A stretch of 11,265 nucleotides of DNA, taken from an uncultured Eubacteriales bacterium. GTDB taxonomy: Bacteria; Bacillota; Clostridia; Oscillospirales; Oscillospiraceae. The stretch covers positions 1 to 11,265 of the forward strand of contig URPD01000058.1 in assembly GCA_900549645.1 (NCBI GenBank), written 5' to 3'. This document shows, in pieces, positions 5,027 to 11,265 of the stretch (within the stretch, counting starts at the first letter, position 1; the number at the start of each line of letters is the position of its first letter). Below the pieces are notes generated by a model. The model searched no databases, had not been told where the DNA came from, and saw only the letters and a program-made list of their open reading frames with translations. A program made the translations under genes and the position numbers.

Positions 5027-6100
5027 ATGAGCAATCAGGTAATCATCAAGGACGCCGTCAAGCGCTACGGCGACTTCACCGCACTCAACGGCGTTTCGCT
5101 GGATATCCGCGAGGGCGAATTCTTCACGCTGCTCGGCCCGTCCGGCTGCGGCAAGACCACACTTCTGCGCATGATAGCCGGCTTCAACTCCATCGAGGGC
5201 GGCGACTTCTATTTCGGCGACAAGCGCATCAACGACGTGCCCGCTCACAAGCGCGACATCGGCATGGTGTTCCAGAACTACGCCATCTTCCCGCACCTGA
5301 GTGTGCGCGATAATGTCGCCTACGGTCTTAAGGCGCGCAAGGTTCCGGCCAAGGAGATAAAGCCCCGCGTGGACGAGGCTCTGGAGCTGGTGCAGATATC
5401 TCACCTCGCCGACCGCAAGCCGAACGAGTTGTCCGGCGGCCAGCAGCAGCGCGTCGCGCTGGCGCGCGCCTTCGTCATCGAGCCGAGCGTCCTGCTGATG
5501 GACGAACCGCTGAGTAACCTTGACGCAAAGCTGCGCGTGCAGATGCGCTCCGTCATCAAAAAGCTTCAGCGCCGCCTCGGCATCACCACCATATACGTCA
5601 CTCACGATCAGGAAGAGGCGCTTGCCATCTCCGACCGTATCGCCGTTATGAAGGACGGCCACATCATGCAGATCGGCACCCCGAACGAGATATACGCCAA
5701 GCCGCAGAATCCGTTCGTCGCGGGCTTCATCGGCGTCAGCAACTTCCTCGACTGCGAGGTCTCCGCTCCCGGAGGCGGCGTCGCGGACGTCAGCATCAAG
5801 GGCGAGCTGAATATTCAGGTTCCCGTCCGCCGCGAGTATTCCGGCAAGGGCAAGATATCCGCGCGTCCGGAGCAGCTGTTCTTCTCCGCCGACGGTATGC
5901 CCGGAACCATCCTGTTCTCCACCTTCCTCGGCGACTTCATCGAGTACGAAGTGCAGCTTGACGACGGGCAGAACCTCATCGTCAACGAGTACACCAAGGA
6001 TACCGCCGAGGTGCACACCGACGGCGAAAAAGTGCATCTCAGCTTCGACCCGCTGCGCATCAGCCTGTACGACGCGAACGAGGAGGTGCTCAGCCTGTGA
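5027..6100 (+). CDS. ABC transporter ATP-binding protein (FbpC/PotA-like)
   Basis: This 357-residue ATPase powers the importer encoded by its neighbours. All nucleotide-binding motifs are intact: aromatic Tyr14, Walker A GPSGCGKTT (37-45), Q-loop Gln83, signature LSGGQQQR (135-142), Walker B VLLMDEP (155-161), D-loop SNLD (163-166) and switch His193. Residues from about 240 form a TOBE-type regulatory domain, giving the length typical of the iron/polyamine/sulfate/sugar-phosphate class. The start has GGAGG (5015-5019) seven bases upstream. Its stop overlaps the permease start in a GTGA, so the two are translationally coupled. The ATPase sequence does not identify the substrate. Confidence 0.95.
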   Translation: MSNQVIIKDAVKRYGDFTALNGVSLDIREGEFFTLLGPSGCGKTTLLRMIAGFNSIEGGDFYFGDKRINDVPAHKRDIGMVFQNYAIFPHLSVRDNVAYGLKARKVPAKEIKPRVDEALELVQISHLADRKPNELSGGQQQRVALARAFVIEPSVLLMDEPLSNLDAKLRVQMRSVIKKLQRRLGITTIYVTHDQEEALAISDRIAVMKDGHIMQIGTPNEIYAKPQNPFVAGFIGVSNFLDCEVSAPGGGVADVSIKGELNIQVPVRREYSGKGKISARPEQLFFSADGMPGTILFSTFLGDFIEYEVQLDDGQNLIVNEYTKDTAEVHTDGEKVHLSFDPLRISLYDANEEVLSL

Positions 6101-7758
6101 ACAAACGTCTCGGTTCCCGCTGGAGACCGGATTTCTGGTTTTTCACGAAGGTATTCGTGATCCTCGCCATGTGCATGTTCATCGTGTACCCGTTTTACAC
6201 GATACTCACGAAGAGCGTGTTTTCCAACAAGGTCGACGGCATAACGCTCTATAACTTCAAGCGTTTCTTCACGAAGCCCTACTACTGCCAGACTCTTATC
6301 CGCTCCATGGTCGTGTGCTTCGCCACCGTCCTGACAACCACCGTTGTCGGCGTTCCCATCGCGTATCTTATGACGCGCTACAACATCCCCGGCAAAAAGG
6401 TTCTGCACATCTTCATTATAATGAGCCTGATGAGTCCCCCGTTCATCGGCGCGTACTCATGGATAATCCTGCTCGGCCGCGCGGGTCTGCTGGCAAAGCT
6501 GTTTGCGAAGATCGGCCTTGTCGCGCCGACGATATACGGCCGCGGCGGCATAATCTTTGTCTTTACGCTGCACCTGTTCCCGTACATCTACCTCTACACT
6601 TCGGGCGCGATGAACAGCATCGACTCCTCGCTTGAGGAAGCGTCCGAAAACCTCGGCATGAGCAAGCTCCGCCGCATCTGGACGGTCACTCTGCCGGTCA
6701 TCCTCCCGTCGATACTCGCGGGCTGCATCATGGTGTTCATGACCTGCCTTGCCGACTTCGGCACCCCGATGCTCCTCGGCGAGGGCTACACCGTGCTGCC
6801 GGTGCTCGTCTACAACGAGTACATGTCCGAAAGCGCAACCGACCCTTATATGGCCTCGGCACTGTCGGTCATAATCGTTGTCTGCTCGCTGACGATGCTC
6901 GCCTTCCAGAAGCTCGTCGTCGACAAGCGCAACTACATGATGAGTTCGCTCCGTCCCCCTCAGGAGACGAAGCTCCGCGGCTGGAAGCGCTTCTTCGCCT
7001 CACTGCCGATATACATCGTCGTCGCGCTGGCATTCCTGCCGCAGATAGTCGTCGTGTGCCAGTCCTTTGTTGAGCGCAGCTTCTCCGGCATGGTCAAGGG
7101 CATCAACCTCAATAACTACCGCACGATAATGTCCCGCCTCGGCCGCAACATCCGCAACACCTATGTGTTCTCGATAATCGCCATCGTGTTCATCATCGTT
7201 ATCGGCATCCTCGTGTCGTACATCCTCGTCCGCAAGAAGGGCAAGGTAGCAAACCTTATCGACACGCTCATCATGTTCCCCTATGTTATCCCCGGCTCCG
7301 TCCTCGGTATCGGCCTTATCGTCGCGTTTAACCGTAAGCCCATCATCCTTGTCGGCACCGCGGCCATAATGATAATCTCCTACATTATCAGAAAATTGCC
7401 ATACACGGTGCGCTCCGGCAGCGCGTTCCTATACCAGATGGATCCGTTTATTGAGGAGGCGTCGATTAACCTCGGCGTGTCCCCGATGAAGACCTTCTTC
7501 ACCGTGACGGCGCGCATGATGCTGCCGGGCATCATGTCCGGCGCGGTGCTCAGCTGGATCACCTGCATCAACGAGCTGTCCAGCTCCATCATGCTATACT
7601 CCGGCAAAACCTCCACCATCGCCGTTGCGATATATCAGGAGGTCGTCCGCATGAGCGACGGCACCGCCGCCGCGCTCGCGACTATCCTCACGCTCACGAC
7701 GATAATCTCGCTCGTCATCGTGTTCCGCGCCACAAAGGGCAAGGTGAAGATAGTCTGA
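6097..7758 (+). CDS. ABC transporter permease, fused double-domain (FbpB/AfuB-like)
   Basis: This 553-residue protein is a tandem fusion of two inner-membrane permease domains, so one polypeptide supplies the whole channel. Each half has about six helices and its own EAA coupling loop: EEASENLGMSKLRRIW near residue 180 and EEASINLGVSPMKTFF near residue 453, both followed by LP/LPG-type turns. This arrangement is characteristic of the ferric (FbpB), AfuB and phosphonate-type permeases. Translation starts at GTG in a 4-base overlap with the ATPase stop; AGGAGG (6081-6086) lies ten bases upstream. The stop overlaps the next gene in TGATG. With the ATPase and lipoprotein it forms a complete importer. 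Confidence 0.93.
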   Translation: MNKRLGSRWRPDFWFFTKVFVILAMCMFIVYPFYTILTKSVFSNKVDGITLYNFKRFFTKPYYCQTLIRSMVVCFATVLTTTVVGVPIAYLMTRYNIPGKKVLHIFIIMSLMSPPFIGAYSWIILLGRAGLLAKLFAKIGLVAPTIYGRGGIIFVFTLHLFPYIYLYTSGAMNSIDSSLEEASENLGMSKLRRIWTVTLPVILPSILAGCIMVFMTCLADFGTPMLLGEGYTVLPVLVYNEYMSESATDPYMASALSVIIVVCSLTMLAFQKLVVDKRNYMMSSLRPPQETKLRGWKRFFASLPIYIVVALAFLPQIVVVCQSFVERSFSGMVKGINLNNYRTIMSRLGRNIRNTYVFSIIAIVFIIVIGILVSYILVRKKGKVANLIDTLIMFPYVIPGSVLGIGLIVAFNRKPIILVGTAAIMIISYIIRKLPYTVRSGSAFLYQMDPFIEEASINLGVSPMKTFFTVTARMMLPGIMSGAVLSWITCINELSSSIMLYSGKTSTIAVAIYQEVVRMSDGTAAALATILTLTTIISLVIVFRATKGKVKIV

Positions 7759-8366
7759 TGATAAAAAACATTATTTTCGACATGGGAAACGTCCTGTTGA
7801 AGTTTGACCGGAACTATTTCCTTGACGCAGTCGGCGTCAGACCGGAGGACCAGCGGACGCTTATGAACAACGTCTATCTCTCGCTCGAATGGGCGAAGAT
7901 GGACCGCGGCTCCATGACCGAGGCGGAAGCCGCCGCGAGCATGTGCAGCCGTCTCCCTGAGCGTCTGCACGAGCAGGCACACCTGCTGGTTGACCGCTGG
8001 GACAGGCCGATTCTGCCCGTCCCCGGCATGGCTGAGCTTGTACGCGAGCTGAAGGAAGCGGGCTACGGCGTATACCTGCTCTCCAACGCAAGCTACCGGC
8101 AGCATGAGTACTGGCCGCGCGTCCCCGGCAGCGAGTATTTTGACGGAACGCTGATATCGGCGGATGTCAAGCTCGTCAAGCCCTGCGCAGAGATATACGA
8201 GCTGCTGTATTCGACCTTCGGTCTCATCCCCGGCGAATGCCTGTTTATCGATGACTCCGCTCCGAACATCGAGGGCGCGGAGCGCACCGGTATGCCGGGC
8301 ATAGTCTTTCACGGTGACGCGGACGAGCTTCGCAGCGAAATGAACGCCTTCGGAGTCAATATCTGA
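7758..8366 (+). CDS. HAD-superfamily phosphatase, YihX-like
   Basis: This 202-residue cytoplasmic HAD hydrolase of subfamily IA has nucleophile Asp8 in FDMGNV (7-12), motif II LLSN (107-110, Ser109), motif III Lys141 in KPCAEIY and motif IV FIDDS (163-167). The second motif-I aspartate is replaced by Gly10, as in E. coli YihX (FDLGNV), an alpha-D-glucose-1-phosphate phosphatase. The overall pattern, including EYWP and APNIEGAERTGM, also resembles YihX. It is not phosphonoacetaldehyde hydrolase-like. The start overlaps the permease stop by one base (TGATG), with AAGGTGA upstream, so it is coupled to the transporter. A role in dephosphorylating the imported compound is inference. The substrate is unproven. 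Confidence 0.87.
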   Translation: MIKNIIFDMGNVLLKFDRNYFLDAVGVRPEDQRTLMNNVYLSLEWAKMDRGSMTEAEAAASMCSRLPERLHEQAHLLVDRWDRPILPVPGMAELVRELKEAGYGVYLLSNASYRQHEYWPRVPGSEYFDGTLISADVKLVKPCAEIYELLYSTFGLIPGECLFIDDSAPNIEGAERTGMPGIVFHGDADELRSEMNAFGVNI

Positions 8367-8376
8367 GTCTGCAAAA

Positions 8377-8410
8377 ACAAACCGGAACACCTATTGGTGT
8401 TCCGGTTTGT
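8377..8410. terminator. Left copy of the HAD/feo bidirectional terminator hairpin
   Basis: ACAAACCGGAACACC (8377-8391) pairs with GGTGTTCCGGTTTGT (8396-8410) around TATT. It is identical to 8630-8663. The outer left side keeps the A-tract (GCAAAA), which is the U-tract for minus-strand transcripts arriving from the feo operon; on the plus strand it runs straight into the repeat. Confidence 0.88.
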
Positions 8411-8622
8411 CAGCTTGTCAAAAAAGTCCTGTGAGGACTTTTTTGACAAGCTTCATCCGCCGAGCATTTTGATATTATCAAAATGCTGCTTTGCTCCAAA
8501 AGTCGTTGATGTATCAAGACTTTTGGACGGCGGTTTATTGTATTTGAGGCGGGCCTTGCCCCCTCAAGCTCCCCCGCTGCTCTCTTATCCGCGCCCTGCT
8601 GCACATGTTCTTTGACAGACTG
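8411..8622 (-). repeat. Terminator-associated dispersed repeat, copy B (212 bp, inverted)
   Basis: The reverse complement of this interval matches 3405-3618 throughout, by eye, except that the terminal hairpin has six A and six T where copy A has seven and seven. It lies between the convergent HAD and feo genes, between two identical copies of their shared terminator. At the CAGTC end seven extra bases, ACAAACC (8623-8629), separate it from the right hairpin and repeat that hairpin's first seven bases. The terminal repeats, four hairpins and lack of a credible gene are as in copy A. Confidence 0.9.
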
Positions 8623-8629
8623 ACAAACC

Positions 8630-8667
8630 ACAAACCGGAACACCTATTGGTGTTCCGGTTTGTTTTT
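8630..8667 (+). terminator. Right copy of the HAD/feo terminator hairpin, with U-tract
   Basis: An identical 34-bp hairpin (8630-8663) is followed by TTTTG, the functional terminator for plus-strand transcripts from the transporter operon. On the minus strand its first arm and loop contain the last codons and TAG stop of the feo-associated gene, so this hairpin is partly coding. Confidence 0.85.
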
Positions 8668-8820
8668 GTCCTCGCAGCGGCCGCGTCGCGCGGTACAATG
8701 TGTGCAGTCTCCGCTGCATCCGCAGCAGTTCCCGCTCTTCATTGAGCGTCGCCAGACTCCAAACGCCCGCGCGGCGCATATGGCAACCAGCGCCAGCAGC
8801 ACATAATCCAGCCAGCTCAT
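8644..8820 (-). CDS. FeoB-associated Cys-rich membrane protein
   Basis: This 58-residue protein has one N-terminal membrane helix (residues 4-22), a basic stretch WRRSMK and a cysteine cluster NCCGCSGDCTHC (31-42) plus Cys49. This is the arrangement of the small FeoB-associated Cys-rich proteins that follow feoB in many Firmicutes, proposed to stabilise FeoB or handle its metal or redox state. The ATG at 8820 is chosen because it overlaps the feoB stop by one base (TGATG), has AGGGGG (8830-8835) nine bases upstream and begins directly before the helix; an upstream in-frame ATG at 8880 lies inside feoB. The last six codons and stop fall within the terminator hairpin that was duplicated by the repeat, and the reading frame was left intact. 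Confidence 0.85.
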   Translation of the reverse strand: MSWLDYVLLALVAICAARAFGVWRRSMKSGNCCGCSGDCTHCTARRGRCEDKNKPEHQ

Positions 8821-10811
8821 CACACGAATCCCCCTGCCGCAGCGTAGGCGATGAACGCCGCGCACCACGCCACCGCGCACTGCATCAGCACAACACCAGC
8901 CGTTTTCACTGTCGAGTTAAGCTCACGGCGTATCGTCGCCATGGCAGCGACGCAGGGAGTATAAAGCAGCGTAAAGACGAGGAAACCGATGGCCGCGCGC
9001 GTTGAGAGCATGGACGATATGGCGGCGCCGCCAAGCAGAACTTCAAGCGTACTCACAACCGACTCCTTTGCGATCAAGCCGGAAATTAGCGCTGTGGCGC
9101 AGCGCCAATCCGCAAAGCCCAGCGGAGCAAACAGCGGGGCTATCCAGCGGCCGATCAGCGCCAGCAGACTTGCCGAACTATCCGCCACAACGTTCAGCCG
9201 CGTGTCAAAGCTCTGGAGGAACCAGATTATGATAGTTGCAAGGAAGATGACCGTAAACGCGCGCTGCAGGAAGTCGCGAGCCTTTTCCCACAGCAGCAGC
9301 GCGACACTTTTCAGACTCGGCATACGGTAATTCGGCAGCTCCATTACAAATGGTACGGGCTTGCCGCGAAAGACGGTTTTATTCATAATTAGCGCTGCCG
9401 CAATGCCGACAAGGATGCCCAGCAGATAGAGCGATATCATAACCAGCGCGCGGTATTTTGGGAAAAAGGCCGCGGTGAAGAACGCGTATATTGATATTTT
9501 TGCCGAGCAGCTCATATACGGCGTGAGCAGAATGGTCATCTTACGGTCACGGTCGGATGAGACTGTGCGCGTCGCCATAATGGCAGGCACCGAGCAGCCG
9601 AAGCCGATGAGCATCGGGACTATGCTGCGTCCGGACAGGCCGATTTTTCGCAGCGGCTTATCCATCACGAATGCCACGCGCGCCATGTACCCAGTGTCCT
9701 CAAGAATGGAGAGGAAGAAAAACAGCGTCACGATTATCGGCAGGAACACAAGCACGCTGCCGACGCCCGCAAAAATGCCGTCAATTATCAGGCTATGTAC
9801 CACGGGGTTGATGCCGTAAGCCGTAAGCCCCGCGTCAACGATCCGCGTCAGTGCGTCGATCCCAAGCTCAAGCCAGTCCGACAGTCTCTGGCCTATAACG
9901 TTGAAGGTCAGATAAAAGGTCAGCAGCATTATGCCGAGAAAGACAGGTATAGCGGTGTATCGCCCAGTGAGTATCCTGTCTATGCGCATGGAGCGTGCGT
10001 GTTCCTTGCTCTCATGGCACTTTATGACGGAGCGCTCCACAACGTTCTCAATGAACGTATAGCGCATGTCCGCAAGCGCCGCATTTCTGTCCAGCCCCGC
10101 CTCATTCTCCATCTGCACGACGCAGTGCTCAAGCAGCTCCTTTTCGTTCTGGTCAAGCCCCAGTTCGTCTGCAAGACCGTCCCCGCCCTCGATAAGCTTC
10201 GCCGCGCAGAAGCGGGCGGGAACGCCTATGCGATCCGCATGGTCGGCAATAAGATGAACAACGGCGTGGATGCAGCGGTGAACAGCCGAATCCTCCCCGC
10301 AGAAGTCTGTTACCTTCGGCATGACTTTGCCGCGCGCAGTCGCCATAGCCTGATCCACGAGCTCCGACACGCCCTCGCCCTTCGCCGCCACGATAGGCAC
10401 CACTGGGATGCCCAGCGCGGCACTCATTTTCCGAACGTCGATCGCCCCGCCGTTGGCGCGCACCTCGTCCATCATATTTAGCGCCAGCACCATCGGTACG
10501 CGAAGCTCAAGCAGCTGGAGCGTCAGATAGAGATTACGCTCAATATTCGTCGCATCAACAATGTTGATTATCCCGTCCGGCTTCTGGTTGATTATAAAGT
10601 CGCGCGAGACGATCTCCTCCTGCGTATACGGACGGAGCGAATATATACCGGGCAGGTCAACGACGGAGCAGTCCTTCTCCCCGCGTATATCGCCGATCTT
10701 CTGATCGACCGTTACACCGGGAAAATTCCCGACGTGCTGATTGGAGCCGGTGAGCGCGTTAAAAAGCGTGGTCTTACCGCAATTCTGGTTGCCGACAAGC
10801 GCAAATATCAT
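8820..10811 (-). CDS. feoB: Ferrous iron transporter FeoB
   Basis: This 663-residue protein is the main bacterial Fe(II) uptake permease. Its N-terminal GTPase carries G1 GNQNCGKT (7-14), the G2 threonine in PGVTV (31-35), G3 DLPG (52-55) and G4 NMMD (112-115). A helical insulator-like domain follows to about residue 270, then a multi-helix membrane region with two inverted gate motifs: LEDTGYMARVAFVMD and the cysteine-bearing FGCSVPAIMATRT, with YTPCVAAMATIRRE near the end. All key residues expected for activity appear present. GGAGG (10822-10826) lies ten bases before the ATG, which overlaps the feoA stop by four bases (ATGA); the stop overlaps the next gene by one base. This tight coupling indicates coordinated synthesis of the three proteins. 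Confidence 0.97.
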   Translation of the reverse strand: MIFALVGNQNCGKTTLFNALTGSNQHVGNFPGVTVDQKIGDIRGEKDCSVVDLPGIYSLRPYTQEEIVSRDFIINQKPDGIINIVDATNIERNLYLTLQLLELRVPMVLALNMMDEVRANGGAIDVRKMSAALGIPVVPIVAAKGEGVSELVDQAMATARGKVMPKVTDFCGEDSAVHRCIHAVVHLIADHADRIGVPARFCAAKLIEGGDGLADELGLDQNEKELLEHCVVQMENEAGLDRNAALADMRYTFIENVVERSVIKCHESKEHARSMRIDRILTGRYTAIPVFLGIMLLTFYLTFNVIGQRLSDWLELGIDALTRIVDAGLTAYGINPVVHSLIIDGIFAGVGSVLVFLPIIVTLFFFLSILEDTGYMARVAFVMDKPLRKIGLSGRSIVPMLIGFGCSVPAIMATRTVSSDRDRKMTILLTPYMSCSAKISIYAFFTAAFFPKYRALVMISLYLLGILVGIAAALIMNKTVFRGKPVPFVMELPNYRMPSLKSVALLLWEKARDFLQRAFTVIFLATIIIWFLQSFDTRLNVVADSSASLLALIGRWIAPLFAPLGFADWRCATALISGLIAKESVVSTLEVLLGGAAISSMLSTRAAIGFLVFTLLYTPCVAAMATIRRELNSTVKTAGVVLMQCAVAWCAAFIAYAAAGGFV

Positions 10812-11038
10812 TCCGCACCGACCTCCACCTCTATCTTCTCCGCTTCTTCCACGCGCAGCGTCAATTCATAGCCGCGCACGCGGATCTCTATCGGATCGCC
10901 CATCGGCGCGACCTTCTGAAGCGTAACACGCGTTTTCGGAATGATCCCCATGTCAAGCAGGCGGCAGCGCAGTGCTCCGTCGCCGCCTACGGCGGTGATA
11001 ACGGCCGCAGCTCCTATTTTCAACTCGTTGAGCGTCAT
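10808..11038 (-). CDS. feoA: FeoA, ferrous iron transport accessory protein
   Basis: This 76-residue cytoplasmic SH3-like domain protein works with FeoB in Fe(II) uptake, probably through contact with its cytoplasmic region. The FeoA signature is clear: LNELKIGAAAVITAV, then RCRLLDMGIIPKTRVTL (24-40), MGDPIEIRVRGYELTLR (46-62) and a final beta strand. The length is typical for stand-alone FeoA. It is the first gene of the minus-strand feo operon, with AGAGAGGA (11046-11053) upstream and an ATGA overlap with feoB downstream. Expression is probably governed by the inverted repeats at 11053-11112. Confidence 0.95.
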   Translation of the reverse strand: MTLNELKIGAAAVITAVGGDGALRCRLLDMGIIPKTRVTLQKVAPMGDPIEIRVRGYELTLRVEEAEKIEVEVGAE

Positions 11039-11052
11039 ATTTCTATCCTCTC

Positions 11053-11077
11053 TAAAGTTAGTTTCTTCTAACCTTTA
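11053..11077. promoter_or_regulatory. Inverted repeat between the feo promoter and feoA start
   Basis: TAAAGTTAG (11053-11061) and CTAACCTTTA (11068-11077) are near-perfect mirror arms with one extra base, around TTTCTT. The GTTAG/CTAAC half-sites recall DtxR/IdeR-type iron-regulator operators, whose consensus has TTAG and CTAA arms. Fur-type boxes were not seen. The regulator identity is inference. Confidence 0.45.
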
Positions 11078-11080
11078 TAT

Positions 11081-11112
11081 ACATATAAGTTAGCATTTAC
11101 AAACTTATATGT
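11081..11112. promoter_or_regulatory. Perfect 11-bp inverted repeat over the feo promoter
   Basis: ACATATAAGTT (11081-11091) and AACTTATATGT (11102-11112) are exact mirror arms around 10 bases. They cover the -10 and reach the -35 of the minus-strand promoter, so a protein bound here would block transcription. AAGTTAG half-sites recur in the neighbouring inverted repeat, suggesting one metalloregulator binding several sites. Confidence 0.55.
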
Positions 11113-11115
11113 CAA
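11087..11115 (-). promoter_or_regulatory. Probable sigma-A promoter of the feo operon
   Basis: On the minus strand a perfect TTGACA (11110-11115) is followed after 17 bases by TAACTT (11087-11092), a weak -10. The position, about 50 bases before feoA, and the overlap with an 11-bp inverted repeat fit a repressed iron-uptake promoter. Confidence 0.5.
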
Positions 11116-11186
11116 GAGAAAAGATTCAGAACTCGGCGCAATTAATTTACATATTATTGTTTACATAATGTTATTGGAGTGTAAAT
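11116..11186. other. AT-rich spacer upstream of feo
   Basis: No gene is visible. TTTACA and TGTAAA motifs occur in it but form no convincing operator or promoter that I can support. Confidence 0.4.
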
Positions 11187-11213
11187 AAAGACCGTGCCAG
11201 TGGCACGGTCTTT
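11187..11213 (-). terminator. Terminator hairpin beside repeat copy C
   Basis: AAAGACCGTGCC (11187-11198) pairs perfectly with GGCACGGTCTTT (11202-11213) around AGT. On the minus strand it runs out into TTTATTTAC, so it would terminate a minus-strand gene lying right of the window. The repeat begins at the very next base. Confidence 0.75.
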
Positions 11214-11265
11214 CAGTCTGTCAAAGAACATGTGCAGCAGGGCGCGGATAAGAGAGCAGCGGGGG
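11214..11265 (+). repeat. Terminator-associated dispersed repeat, copy C (cut by window end)
   Basis: The first 52 bases, starting CAGTCTGTCAAAG, match copy A at 3405-3456 and the reverse complement of copy B without a difference that I can see. It directly follows a third, unrelated terminator hairpin. The remaining 160 or so bases lie beyond the window. Confidence 0.88.

Noticed and set aside
3721..5034. 437-codon ORF antisense to the solute-binding protein
   Set aside because: It is a long open frame caused by GC-biased codons; the sense strand encodes a clear lipoprotein with RBS and promoter. Similar antisense frames at 391-1092, 1110-1763, 2579-3385, 5003-6037 and 9795-10481 were dismissed likewise.
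3799..7758. Firm annotation as a ferric iron transporter (fbpABC)
   Set aside because: The architecture fits, but several substrates share it; no tyrosine pair was seen, and the operon contains a phosphatase, so the substrate is left open.
7758..8366. Phosphonoacetaldehyde hydrolase (phnX) in a phosphonate operon
   Set aside because: The motif I sequence and overall pattern match YihX-type phosphatases, and no phnW-like gene is present.
8821..8880. Longer start for the FeoB-associated protein
   Set aside because: The extension lies wholly within the feoB coding end and adds Arg/Gly-rich residues; the TGATG overlap start fits the family.

Overview
The window looks like chromosome of a GC-rich Gram-positive gut-type bacterium of the class Clostridia (Oscillospiraceae-like). 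This is inferred from strong AGGAGG ribosome binding sites, consensus sigma-A promoters, a lipoprotein-type binding protein, a Clostridia-style feoA-feoB-Cys-rich gene set and GC-rich codon use. No species can be named from the sequence alone.

Layout. Positions 1-137 appear to be the last bases of an integrated element. They abut the 3' half of a tRNA-Arg(CCT) gene (138-182) and its own terminator, so the remainder looks like host chromosome. Next come a GyrI-like small-molecule-binding protein (minus), a divergent TetR regulator with a perfect 22-bp operator inside its promoter, and a MATE efflux pump: a plausible drug-response cluster. A four-gene operon follows: lipoprotein solute-binding protein, ATPase, fused double permease and a YihX-like HAD phosphatase, with overlapping stops and starts from the ATPase on. 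It is an importer of the AfuABC/FbpABC type; the phosphatase makes a phosphorylated organic substrate worth considering. On the minus strand lies a ferrous-iron uptake operon, feoA-feoB-Cys-rich membrane protein, with an inverted-repeat operator cluster over its promoter.

The most striking feature is a dispersed repeat of 212-214 bp, present three times in 11 kb (3405-3618 plus; 8411-8622 minus; 11214 to the window end, plus). The two full copies are identical apart from a matched length change in both arms of one hairpin. The repeat begins CAG and ends CTG, has short imperfect terminal inverted repeats, and folds into four hairpins, two of them in a three-way junction. Each copy sits against an intrinsic-terminator hairpin. 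In both complete cases the whole host hairpin, which differs from site to site, is present on both sides of the repeat. The A-tract lies only on the outer left and the T-tract only on the outer right. The simplest reading is a small non-autonomous mobile element that targets terminator hairpins and duplicates the entire 33-34 bp hairpin on insertion. No transposase is in the window, so the mobilising enzyme is unknown.
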